Made by a program: the position numbers and the translations under genes | Source: Nocardia uniformis NBRC 13702 | GTDB taxonomy: Bacteria > Actinomycetota > Actinomycetes > Mycobacteriales > Mycobacteriaceae | DNA: 64,000 nt | Direction: 5' to 3' | Assembly: GCF_001613345.1 (NCBI RefSeq) | Contig: NZ_BDCE01000005.1 | Location: forward strand, 1-64,000 | Notes under the pieces: model-generated | Database searches by the model: none | What the model was told of the DNA's origin: nothing | Seen by the model: the letters and a program-made list of their open reading frames with translations, nothing else | Part shown: positions 39,333-47,408 of the stretch, piece after piece | Layout: each line of letters begins with the position of its first letter | Position numbering within the stretch: position 1 is the first letter of the stretch

Positions 39333-42300
39333 ATGAGCGGAACCGCCCCCAGCCACCCAATGCCCGCCCCGTCCCTTCCGCCGGTAGCTATCGTCGGAAT
39401 CGGACAGCGCAGACCGACGGGAATCGCAGGGCCCGACCGAGATCGGACGACGACACCGACAAACGGCGCGCTGAGTAGCACTGCACCAGGAGGCGAGGAT
39501 CGGCGGCTCGATGCACCAATCATCAGTGGCCGGTCAGGCGCAGCACCACCCGTCGGTGGGCGGTCGGGCACAGCACCAACCATCGACGAACGGTCGGACG
39601 CAAGGTCAGCGGGCGGCGGCCGGTCGGGCACGGCACCTGCCGATGGCCGCCGCTCGGGCACCGTACCTGCCCATGGTCGCCAGTCGGACGCGCCGTCCGG
39701 CAAGAGCGGCAGCTCGAGCAGTGGGCCGAACGAACATGACCGGTCGGGATTCGATGGTTTCGACAGTTGCTGGTTCGGGATGACGGATCAGGAAGCGGCG
39801 GAGCTGGACTCGTGGCAGCGGGTCGGTCTCGAGGTGGCGGTGGAGGCACTGGATGACGCCGGTGTGGGGTATTCCGCGCGGGGATCGAATGCGGCCGTGG
39901 TGTTCGGGGCATGTGGGTGCGGGGGCGTGATGCCCTGCCGGTACGGGTCGTGTGGGGATGATGCCGCGCGGAATGTGAGCGCGCGGATGGCAGGGGATGG
40001 TGCGCGGCGCGCGGCGGTCAATGTCGCGCATCGACTGTCGCGGGTTCTCGAACTGCGCGGGCCCAGCCTGGTTTTGGACAGCGGTGGATCGTCGTCGGTG
40101 GTCGCGGTGGATATGGCGGTGCGGTTGCTCGCCGATGGGACGGTGCCGTTCGTTCTCGCGGGTGGGGTGGATCTGGCACTGCGGCCGGGCCTTTCGGACA
40201 ATCAACGGGGGCTCGTCGCGGCTGGCGCCGAACCTGGCACCTGCACGGTGGTGGTGCTGCGACGGACAACCGACGCCCGGCTCGCAGGCAGTCGGATCTA
40301 CGCGGAGATCGCCGGCACCACTGGATTCCACAGCGCCGGAACACATATTCCGCTTCGCGAGGATCGGACCGCCGCACTCAACGACCAGGTGGCTCGGCTG
40401 GATCGCGGTGACGAACCACCGGTATTGATCCCGATCGGTGGCCGGGACGTCAGGGAGGTCCACGACACCGCGATGCGGTGGGCCGCGAGTATCGGTACCT
40501 GCCGTTCGCTGCGTGAATTCGCGGCGGCCGCCGGACGATTGCTCCCGAGCGATACTCGTGCGGCGATTCTGGCCCGCGATCGCGATGACGCCGCGGTACA
40601 GCTGCGGGAACTCGCCAGACGGGTGGCCGCCACGAACCAGCCGGTCTCCGCCGCCGAACGTCGGTCCGGTGCGAACGATACCGCCGTGCCGGGCCGCGCC
40701 GTCACCGCCGACGTGTTCGGTCCCACGGGCGGGGCACCCGCCGCCGAGCGCGGTGCTGAATCGCTGCCTGGCAGTGGTGGGCTGCTGTTCTTGTTCTCCG
40801 GGGCGAGTGAGCCGTATCCGGGGATGGCGCGCAGTTTGGCGGCCCGGTATCCGGTTTTCGCGCGGGGGCTGATGGATGCCACGGATGCGATTGTCGCGGC
40901 GGACGGTCCACGGGTGTGGACGCCGCGGTTCGGGTTCGGGAGCGGTGGTGCCGGCGGACATGGCCGGGCGGGCGGGAATGGTGGTGCTGGCGGGGAGTAC
41001 GGCGACAGAGGCGAATTCGCGCAGGCGGCGACCTTCGCCTACCAGGTGGCCATGGCGGGACTACTGCGCTGGTGGGGTGTGCGCCCCGACGCGGTGGCCG
41101 GATATGGTTCGGGTGAGGTCGCGGCGGCCGCTGTGAGCGGGGCGTTGTCGGTCACCGATGCGGCACGGGTCGTGGTGGCGCGCAGTCGAATACTGTCCCG
41201 GCTGGGCGATATGGATGTGTCGGCCGTGCTGGAGGCGACCGCGGTAGAAGCCATGCGTCTGGTGGAGCCGATGCGCGCCGCCGTCGCGGTGGCCGCAATC
41301 GACAGTCCGCGCTCGGTCACCATTTCCGGCGAGCCGCGCTATATCGACGCGCTGGTGCGCCGCGCGCACCGGCGGACGATCTTCGCCCAGCGCACCCTCA
41401 CCAATGGTTCCTGGCACCCGGCCATGCCCGGTCCACGCGCCCGCGACCTGGCACCTGAATTGGTCGCACGCCTGCGCGAGATCACACCGAATCACCCCGG
41501 GGCGACCATCTATTCGACCACCCGGAACGGCGCGGCAATCCGCGGTGCGGAGATGGATGCCGAATACTGGGGCGAGAACATTGCCGGCCCGGTGAATCTC
41601 GCCGCCGCCCTGGATCAGGCTGCCACCCATGGGGTTTCGTCGATACTGGAGCTCGCGCCACAGTCCTCGCTGCACACCGTTGTCCGCGAACACCTCGCCT
41701 TCCGCGACTCCACCTATACCGTGGCAACCCGCAGCGACGAAGCTCCCGCCCTCATGCGCGCGCTGGCGCACCTGCACCTCGAGGGCCGCGCCATCGACTG
41801 GATAGCGCTCGGCCCGTTCACCGCGTCTCCGCCGAAACGGAGTTGGCGACGAGAGGCCGCCACCGCTCCGATGCGGCAGCATGAGCAGGAGAAGCCATCG
41901 GGGCCAGCGGGTCCGAGCACCAATGACGGTCAAACACTGCGGAATTCACCTCAAACGGTCGCGGCGCTGGACGAGCAATCGGCCTCGGAGGCACCGCCGA
42001 TTCCGGTGCGCGAGCTGTTCCCGGTCATGGATATCGTCCCGGAGCGCACCTATGTGGTCACCGGCGGACTCGGCGCGGCCGGGGTGGCGGCGGTGTGCTG
42101 GTTGCTCGAGGCCGGTGCGTACGATGTGGTGCTGCTGACTCCCGCCCCGCGAGCGCTGCCACCGGCGTTGCACGGGATGGAGGACCGGATCGTCCTGGTG
42201 CGCTGCGATATCGCCGATCGCGAGGATCTGGCACAGGTGCTGCACGATTTGCGGGAGTGCGGGCCGCCGATATGCGGAGTGGTGCATGCGGAGTCGGCCG

Positions 42301-42509
42301 CCGACGGCGTCATCGATCGGTATGGAATACCTGCCGTCGAACTGGCGGCCAATGTTCTCGAACTCACCGCAGCCGACGCCACCGACTTCACCGTGCTGGT
42401 CGCGACCGATTCCAGGGACGCCACGGCGCTGGACAAATTGGCTGGGGCGCACGGGTATCGGCAGGTTGTGCGGGTGGATTGGGATGATGGGACCCATCGT
42501 CGGCGATGA
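39333..42509 (+). CDS. Orphan PKS-like protein (KS-AT-KR-like) lacking catalytic residues
   Basis: 1058 residues with polyketide-synthase order but dead motifs. KS-like: PPVAIVGIGQRRPTG at the start, then a repeat-rich insert of about 70 residues, then FDSCWFGMTDQEAAELDSWQ and GPSLVLDSGGSSSVVAVDMA. The nucleophile in D-T-A-C-S-S-S is Gly here, and the HGTGT region is not found. AT-like: LLFLFSGASEPYPGMARSLA and WWGVRPDAVAGYGSGEVAAA, where the GHSxGE nucleophile Ser is Gly. KR-like: TYVVTGGLGAAGVAAVCWLL keeps the Rossmann glycines but the C-terminus stops before the usual Ser-Tyr-Asn region. No ACP, DH or TE is present. The gene has no biosynthetic neighbours. It could be a scaffold or regulatory relic, or a degraded synthase kept in frame. 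No ribosome site is clear before 39333. Confidence 0.8.
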   Translation: MSGTAPSHPMPAPSLPPVAIVGIGQRRPTGIAGPDRDRTTTPTNGALSSTAPGGEDRRLDAPIISGRSGAAPPVGGRSGTAPTIDERSDARSAGGGRSGTAPADGRRSGTVPAHGRQSDAPSGKSGSSSSGPNEHDRSGFDGFDSCWFGMTDQEAAELDSWQRVGLEVAVEALDDAGVGYSARGSNAAVVFGACGCGGVMPCRYGSCGDDAARNVSARMAGDGARRAAVNVAHRLSRVLELRGPSLVLDSGGSSSVVAVDMAVRLLADGTVPFVLAGGVDLALRPGLSDNQRGLVAAGAEPGTCTVVVLRRTTDARLAGSRIYAEIAGTTGFHSAGTHIPLREDRTAALNDQVARLDRGDEPPVLIPIGGRDVREVHDTAMRWAASIGTCRSLREFAAAAGRLLPSDTRAAILARDRDDAAVQLRELARRVAATNQPVSAAERRSGANDTAVPGRAVTADVFGPTGGAPAAERGAESLPGSGGLLFLFSGASEPYPGMARSLAARYPVFARGLMDATDAIVAADGPRVWTPRFGFGSGGAGGHGRAGGNGGAGGEYGDRGEFAQAATFAYQVAMAGLLRWWGVRPDAVAGYGSGEVAAAAVSGALSVTDAARVVVARSRILSRLGDMDVSAVLEATAVEAMRLVEPMRAAVAVAAIDSPRSVTISGEPRYIDALVRRAHRRTIFAQRTLTNGSWHPAMPGPRARDLAPELVARLREITPNHPGATIYSTTRNGAAIRGAEMDAEYWGENIAGPVNLAAALDQAATHGVSSILELAPQSSLHTVVREHLAFRDSTYTVATRSDEAPALMRALAHLHLEGRAIDWIALGPFTASPPKRSWRREAATAPMRQHEQEKPSGPAGPSTNDGQTLRNSPQTVAALDEQSASEAPPIPVRELFPVMDIVPERTYVVTGGLGAAGVAAVCWLLEAGAYDVVLLTPAPRALPPALHGMEDRIVLVRCDIADREDLAQVLHDLRECGPPICGVVHAESAADGVIDRYGIPAVELAANVLELTAADATDFTVLVATDSRDATALDKLAGAHGYRQVVRVDWDDGTHRRR
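39529..39705 (+). repeat. Degenerate repeats encoding a Gly/Arg/Ser insert in the PKS-like protein
   Basis: Units related to CGGTCGGGCACAGCACC recur about five times at irregular spacing and encode GRSGAAPP, GRSGTAPT, GRSGTAPADG, RRSGTVPAHG and RQSDAPSG. The insert separates the first strand of the KS-like domain from the rest. Confidence 0.7.
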
Positions 42510-42554
42510 CCGGGCACTTCGGTCACGAAACGCGCGGTACTTCTGACCACCCGC

Positions 42555-42950
42555 TCAGTCCTCGGTACGCCCCAATAGCCGATCCGTTTCGCGGCGTTCA
42601 CGTTTGGTGGGGCGGCCGGTCCCGCGGTCGCGGCGCGGAAGGGTGGCGACGATGAGGGGGTCGGGCGGCGGCGGGCTGCGGTCGATCAGACACTGGGCGG
42701 CAACCGGCGGGCCGACCCGTTTGGTGATTACGCGCTCGACAATGACGATGCGCTCCAGACCGGCTACCCGAACCCGGATTTCGTCGCCTGGCTTGACCTG
42801 GTGGGCGGGCTTTACCTGTGTGCCGTTGACGCGCACATGCCCGGCGCGACAGGCTGTCGCGGCCGCGGAGCGGGTTTTGAACAGGCGAACGGCCCAGATC
42901 CACGCGTCAACGCGGGCCTGGGCCGATTCACTCGCTGGAGCAGGAGCCAC
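42555..42950 (-). CDS. S4-domain RNA-binding protein (Hsp15-like)
   Basis: 131-residue protein. Residues about 13-75 are an S4 domain: RVDAWIWAVRLFKTRSAAAT, ACRAGHVRVNGTQVKPAHQV and KPGDEIRVRVAGLERIVIVE. The C-terminal basic, Pro/Arg-rich tail (LPRRDRGTGRPTKRERRETD) matches Hsp15/YrfH-type proteins, which bind stalled 50S subunits in E. coli. The role here is likely ribosome-linked RNA binding. It is three bases downstream of the NlpC/P60 gene on the same strand and may be cotranscribed with it. Confidence 0.9.
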   Translation of the reverse strand: MAPAPASESAQARVDAWIWAVRLFKTRSAAATACRAGHVRVNGTQVKPAHQVKPGDEIRVRVAGLERIVIVERVITKRVGPPVAAQCLIDRSPPPPDPLIVATLPRRDRGTGRPTKRERRETDRLLGRTED

Positions 42951-42953
42951 GCA

Positions 42954-43625
42954 CTACACGATACGGCGTGCGGTGACGATCTGGTCGGAGCGGAGGTTGG
43001 TGTAGGAGACCGGGGTGCCGGACTGGACCGCATTGAGCAGCTTGCCGTCACCGGCGTAGATGCCGACGTGGCCGCCGCCGTTGGTAATGACGATATCGCC
43101 GGGGGCGAGGTTCTCGAAGGCGACCGGAGCGCCCACGTGGGACTGCTCGAAGCTGGTGCGCGGCAACTCGACACCGGCCTGCTTGTAGGCCCACTGCACG
43201 AGGCCGGAGCAGTCGAAGTTGTACGGGCCGGACGCGCCCCACGAGTACTGGGCGCCGACCTTGGTCTTGGCGGCTTCCAGCGCGATATTGGCGGGAGCGT
43301 TGTCCTGCTGCATGAAGCCGGGCATTTCGAACTGCGGCACACCGATGCCGGGGAGCTGAGCTCCGCCGCCGACACCCAGGCCGCCACCGAACTGGTTGGA
43401 CTCGGGGTTGGTGACGCCCTTGGTAAAGGCCTGCACCTGCGAATTGACTGCTGAGGCATCCTGATCCGACAGCGGAGTGTCGAAAGTGCCGATGCCGGGG
43501 ATCTCGATCGGCGCGGCATTGGCGCTGATCGCCGGGAACGTACCCGTGACAACCGCACCCATAATGAGGGCGCCCTTCACGGAATTCGGCAACCGAGATT
43601 CCTGTTGCAAGCTGTGCTTACCCAC
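42954..43625 (-). CDS. Secreted NlpC/P60 peptidoglycan hydrolase, c-di-AMP riboswitch-controlled
   Basis: 223-residue exported cell-wall hydrolase. The N-terminus has a basic start and hydrophobic signal (VKGALIMGAVVTGTFPAISA) ending in ANA. A Gly/Gln-rich linker follows. The C-terminal 110 residues are the NlpC/P60 domain: QYSWGASGPYNFDCSGLVQW with the catalytic Cys, GDIVITNGGGHVGIYAGDGK with the catalytic His, and a final NLRSDQIVTARRIV. It cleaves D-Glu/mDAP-type stem-peptide bonds. The GTG at 43625 has GGAG ten bases upstream; the longer frame runs into the riboswitch and is rejected. The c-di-AMP leader links its expression to envelope or osmotic signalling, as for rpfA-type genes in streptomycetes. 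Confidence 0.93.
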   Translation of the reverse strand: MGKHSLQQESRLPNSVKGALIMGAVVTGTFPAISANAAPIEIPGIGTFDTPLSDQDASAVNSQVQAFTKGVTNPESNQFGGGLGVGGGAQLPGIGVPQFEMPGFMQQDNAPANIALEAAKTKVGAQYSWGASGPYNFDCSGLVQWAYKQAGVELPRTSFEQSHVGAPVAFENLAPGDIVITNGGGHVGIYAGDGKLLNAVQSGTPVSYTNLRSDQIVTARRIV

Positions 43626-43644
43626 TGAGCCGCATCTCCGATCT

Positions 43645-43790
43645 TCCTTGCTCTGACCACCGACCGAGTTAGCTGACGGGTTCGGGCCGGCAAGATCGGC
43701 CCTACCCCATCGACCCTGTGGCCGACGAGGATTCACCCCATGAACTCTGGGTCCCCGGCTCGACATCGGTAACTGACCCGATAGTCGATT
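43645..43790 (-). ncRNA. c-di-AMP riboswitch (ydaO/yuaA type)
   Basis: On the minus strand the leader shows the conserved ydaO blocks in order: CCGGGGACCCAGAGTTCA, TGGGGTGAATC, GGGTAGGG, and CCCGAACCCGTCAGCTAACT followed by GGTCGGTGGTC. It ends just before the ribosome site of the NlpC/P60 gene. In actinobacteria this class usually switches off cell-wall hydrolase genes when c-di-AMP is bound. Ends are approximate. Confidence 0.9.
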
Positions 43791-44180
43791 AGGCGGTAAC
43801 GTCGCGGGCCGCCTCTCCGATGAAGCGACAGACTCCGCTAAGTCACGAGAAGATTACGGCCAGGCCGCTGTGTTGTCCACCCCACAGCAGGGTGTGTCGC
43901 GGCGAGTCGCGAAATGTCCCGCTGAGCGGACGATTCGCGCACTTCGCGCCCGATCACAACCTGGTCTCGACGGACGTACCCCCGTTATCGGAACGAAAAC
44001 CTGGTGACCAGGCATCAAGGTCACAAACCAGCACGTCCGGCGGCATCCGATGCGCGGCAAACCATCCCGATCCGGGCCCCCGCGGTCGGCATCGACGGAA
44101 TATAACGACGCATTTGCGCCGCGGCCACCCGCGGTCACGAAATCTCACCCGCGCACCTTCGTCTCGAGCACCCGGTCGAC
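43791..44180. other. Intergenic region upstream of the riboswitch
   Basis: No gene is supported in these 390 bp; open frames on both strands lack coding character. The promoter of the riboswitch transcript should lie near 43800-43900, but no consensus boxes were identified. Confidence 0.45.
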
Positions 44181-44438
44181 TCAGTTGCCCGGATCGACGC
44201 TCCGCTCCAACTGCTCGATCCGCCGCCGCGCATCGGCCAACTCGACCTCGAGCTTGCCCAACGCCATCACCAATGGCCCCACCGCCAGATCGGCGACCAA
44301 CTGCGGATCGTCGAAGCCACGCTGGATGGCCACCAGAATGTTCTTGCGGATGCGCGTCGCCACGACCGCCTCGTCCGGCACGTTCCAGGATCCGACCACC
44401 TCCGCGACGGTGGGCACGGGCACGGCTTCTTCCGACAT
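44181..44438 (-). CDS. Small acidic helical protein, unknown function
   Basis: 85-residue soluble protein. It begins MSEEAVPVPTVAEVVGSWNV and ends with a strong amphipathic coiled-coil (ALGKLEVELADARRRIEQLE). The ATG at 44438 has a near-perfect AGGAGGG upstream, which supports a real gene. The middle (RIRKNILVAIQRGFDDPQLV) is helical with mixed charge. No family is recognised. It is monocistronic and divergent from the AAA-ATPase gene at 44638. Confidence 0.65.
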   Translation of the reverse strand: MSEEAVPVPTVAEVVGSWNVPDEAVVATRIRKNILVAIQRGFDDPQLVADLAVGPLVMALGKLEVELADARRRIEQLERSVDPGN

Positions 44439-44637
44439 GAACCCTCCTGCGCTGGATCGTCCGAATCAGACACAAGAGTAGAGAGCAGTGCTCGGCTACG
44501 GCGCGGTCTGAACTTCCCGTTCGCGCGGCCGCTTCGACCTGTTCCCGAATCCGGCTGGTATGCCGGTAAATAGCTGTCTCTACGGCCTTTCGTAGACACC
44601 CCGATATTTCCCCGATTTCCCGCTACGGTTGGGCGGC

Positions 44638-45822
44638 ATGGATCCCGTACGCAACCCGTACGCCCCCGGGGCGGGTCAACGACCGCCCGAACTCGCGGGC
44701 CGAGACCGGCAACTCGCCGCCTTCGATGTGGTGCTCGAACGGGTGGCGCGGGGGCGGCCGGAACGCAGTGTCATGTTGACCGGATTGCGTGGGGTCGGGA
44801 AGACCGTCCTGCTGAATCAGCTTCGCTCCGCGGCTCGTTCGCGCGGGTGGGGTACCGGCAAGTTGGAGGCGCGGCCGGATCAGGAATTGCGGCGGCCACT
44901 GTCGTCGGCGCTGCATATGGCGGTGCGGTCCATTGCGGTATCGCATCGCAATCCGGAGCAGGTGGACGACTTCCTCGGCATTCTCAAGGCTTTCGCGCTG
45001 CGCTCCACCGCGGATAAGGGTATGCGGGAGCGCTGGAATCCGGGTATCGATGTGCCCGCGGTGACCGGTCGCGCCGATTCCGGCGATATCGAGATCGATC
45101 TGGTGGAGCTGCTGCTGGAGGCGGCGCAGCTGGCGCGCGACTGCGGTGTCGGGATCGCCCTGTTCATTGATGAATTGCAGGATCTGGGGCCCGCCGACAT
45201 TTCGGCCATGTGCGGCGCGTGCCACGAATTGAGCCAGGACGCAGCGCCTTTGATCGTGGTGGGGGCCGGACTACCGCATTTGCCCGCGGTGCTGTCGGCG
45301 TCCAAATCCTATTCCGAGCGACTGTTCTCCTACCACCGCATAGACCGCCTCGATCGCGACTCCGCCGACCAGGCTCTCATTGCTCCCGCCGAGCGGGAGG
45401 ATGTCAAATACGCCGAGGCCGCCCTGGACGCGCTCTACCAAAAGGCGGACGGCTACCCATATTTCGTGCAGGCGTACGGCAAGGCCACCTGGGATGTCGC
45501 CGCCCAGAGCCCCGTCACCGCCGAGGATGTGGCCGTGGCCGCCCCGGCCGCCGAGGAGGAACTGGCCGTGGGCTTCTTCGGTTCTCGCTATGAGCGCGCG
45601 ACTCCGGCGGAGCGGGAGTACATGCGCGCTATGGCGGAGCTGGCGGGCGACGAGGGACCGGTCCCCACGGCATCGGTCGCGAAACATTTGGAGCGCAAGC
45701 CCGCATCCCTGTCCCCCGCCAGAGACGGCCTGATCAAGAAGGGCCTCATCTACTCGGCCGAACGCGGAACCATCGGATTCACGGTGCCGCATTTCGGCCG
45801 GTATCTGCGCGGGGTTCAGTAG
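44638..45822 (+). CDS. AAA-family ATPase with C-terminal winged helix
   Basis: 394-residue P-loop ATPase. It starts MDPVRNPYAPGAGQRPPELA and contains the box ELAGRDRQLAAFDVVLERVA. Walker A is VMLTGLRGVGKTVLLNQL (near residue 45), Walker B is GIALFIDELQDL (near 180), and PLIVVGAGLPHLPAVL is sensor 1. The C-terminus (YMRAMAELAGDEGPVPTASV to KKGLIYSAERGTIGFTVPHF) is a winged helix. This matches the archaeal-ATPase/ORC-like group common in actinobacteria, whose roles are mostly unknown. It overlaps the end of the convergent LysR gene by 44 bp. Confidence 0.88.
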   Translation: MDPVRNPYAPGAGQRPPELAGRDRQLAAFDVVLERVARGRPERSVMLTGLRGVGKTVLLNQLRSAARSRGWGTGKLEARPDQELRRPLSSALHMAVRSIAVSHRNPEQVDDFLGILKAFALRSTADKGMRERWNPGIDVPAVTGRADSGDIEIDLVELLLEAAQLARDCGVGIALFIDELQDLGPADISAMCGACHELSQDAAPLIVVGAGLPHLPAVLSASKSYSERLFSYHRIDRLDRDSADQALIAPAEREDVKYAEAALDALYQKADGYPYFVQAYGKATWDVAAQSPVTAEDVAVAAPAAEEELAVGFFGSRYERATPAEREYMRAMAELAGDEGPVPTASVAKHLERKPASLSPARDGLIKKGLIYSAERGTIGFTVPHFGRYLRGVQ

Positions 45823-46711
45823 CACCGGCTCTCGGCAGCAGGGCGAGGAAATTGCGGATGATCGGTCGGTCATCGTCGATCCGGTTGGCAACGTAAACGG
45901 TTGTCTCGGCGTCGGTCTCGGTGAGCGGCAGGATGCGTACGGACGCGGGTGCGGTGAAGGTCGCGCTGCGCGGCGCGATGGTGACACCGAGGCCCTCGGC
46001 CACCAGGTAGAGAATGGTGGTCCAGGTATTGCCCTCCTGCACGATCCGCGGACTGCGCCCGGCGCGCAGCAGCGGAGCGAGATTCTTGTCGTGCGCGAGT
46101 CCGCCTGCGGCCCTGGGGAAGAAGACCAGGGGGTTGTCGGCGAGTTCGGCTCCGGTGATGGTGGCGTGATCGGCGTCGGGGTGGTCGGCGGGGAGTACCG
46201 CCACGAAGGGTTCGGTAATCAGGGGTTCGATATGGATCCCGGGTAATTCGTCGGGGTCTCGCACAATGGCCGTATCCAGCCCACCATGGCTGAGCTGCTC
46301 CATCATTCGGGAGGAGTAGCCCTCCACCAGTTCCACCCGGACCAGCGGGTAGCGCTCGCGGAACCGCCGCACGCCGCGCAGTGGTTCCAGGGGCAGCACC
46401 GAGGGGACGAAGCCGAGGTGCAACCGCCCCTGGCTGCCCTGGCCGATGCGGGTGACCTCCTCGAGGTCGCGGGCGGCGTGGCCGAGAATCGTGCTGGCGC
46501 GTTCGCGCAGCACCGTACCGGCCTCGGTGAGCGCGACACTGCGGGAGGTGCGGTCGAACAGTCGTGATCCGAGCAGGGTTTCGAGTCGCTGAATCTGCTG
46601 GGTGAGGGCGGGTTGGGCGATATGCAGGCGGGCGGCGGCCCGGCCGAAGTGCAATTCCTCGGCGACGGCGAGAAAGTACCGCAGGTGCCGCAACTCCACC
46701 CCACTATCCAT
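45779..46711 (-). CDS. LysR-family transcriptional regulator
   Basis: 310-residue LysR regulator. The DNA-binding domain is ELRHLRYFLAVAEELHFGRA, AARLHIAQPALTQQIQRLET and LLGSRLFDRTSRSVALTEAG (residues 5-65); the effector domain follows. It is divergent from the GNAT gene at 46781 with about 70 bp between them, the usual LysR arrangement, and the gap holds ATCAA repeats that could be its binding site. The likely target is the GNAT gene. Its 3' end overlaps the AAA ATPase gene on the opposite strand by 44 bp. Confidence 0.92.
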   Translation of the reverse strand: MDSGVELRHLRYFLAVAEELHFGRAAARLHIAQPALTQQIQRLETLLGSRLFDRTSRSVALTEAGTVLRERASTILGHAARDLEEVTRIGQGSQGRLHLGFVPSVLPLEPLRGVRRFRERYPLVRVELVEGYSSRMMEQLSHGGLDTAIVRDPDELPGIHIEPLITEPFVAVLPADHPDADHATITGAELADNPLVFFPRAAGGLAHDKNLAPLLRAGRSPRIVQEGNTWTTILYLVAEGLGVTIAPRSATFTAPASVRILPLTETDAETTVYVANRIDDDRPIIRNFLALLPRAGATEPRADTGRNAAP

Positions 46712-46780
46712 AAGTTGAGCGTATCAATCGCAGCTATCAAGTATTGGACGTTATGGTTCTGCTCCGGCCATGCTGGTCCG

Positions 46781-47281
46781 GTGCCTCAGCAAACGCAATC
46801 CATCGACTCCATCGTCATCGAACCGATGACCACCGCCGCGCACGCGCGAGCCTTCAAGGAGCTCAACGAGGAGTGGATCCGCGCCATCTTCACCCTCGAA
46901 CCCGCCGACTCCGTACTGCTCGACAATCCGGAGCGCGAGATCATCGCCAAGGGCGGGCAGGTACTGATCGCCCGCGACGGTCATGAGTTCATCGGTTGCG
47001 GCGCGGTAGTTCCCGAGGGGCACGGGGTCTACGAGATCTCGAAAATGGCTGTGTCGCCGCGCTATCGCGGTCGCGGCATCGGCCGCCTCGTACTGGCGGC
47101 GGCCATCGACCATGCCCGCACCCTGGGCGCGACATCCCTGATCTTGGCCAGCAGTACGAAATTGACCAATGCCGTGCACCTGTACGAGTCGGTGGGATTC
47201 GTCCATGTGCCGCCGGAGGAGCTGCCACCGAGCCCCTACGACCGGGCGGATGTGTACATGAAATACGACTTGACCAATTAG
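46781..47281 (+). CDS. GNAT-family N-acetyltransferase
   Basis: 166-residue acetyltransferase. The acetyl-CoA loop is MAVSPRYRGRGIGRLVLAAA (near residues 88-107, pattern R-x-x-G-x-G/A). VYEISKMAVS forms strand 4 and NAVHLYESVGFVHVPPEELP the C-terminal conserved block. The substrate is unknown; LysR-linked GNATs often act on small amines or antibiotics. The GTG at 46781 is chosen because it is closest to the LysR promoter region, and an ATG about 15 codons later is possible. Confidence 0.88.
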   Translation: MPQQTQSIDSIVIEPMTTAAHARAFKELNEEWIRAIFTLEPADSVLLDNPEREIIAKGGQVLIARDGHEFIGCGAVVPEGHGVYEISKMAVSPRYRGRGIGRLVLAAAIDHARTLGATSLILASSTKLTNAVHLYESVGFVHVPPEELPPSPYDRADVYMKYDLTN

Positions 47282-47408
47282 CTACGAAATTGCCGCTTAT
47301 TCAAGATCATTGCACAATAACGCATTTCAGACCGGCAACAGATCTACCGGTGGGTAACAAACGCTCCTACACTCGAATGTGATTCCGATCACGGTCGAGG
47401 AGGACATC

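Noticed and set aside
43626-43766. Longer start for the NlpC/P60 protein at 43766
   Set aside because: The extra codons coincide with conserved riboswitch sequence, which is noncoding.
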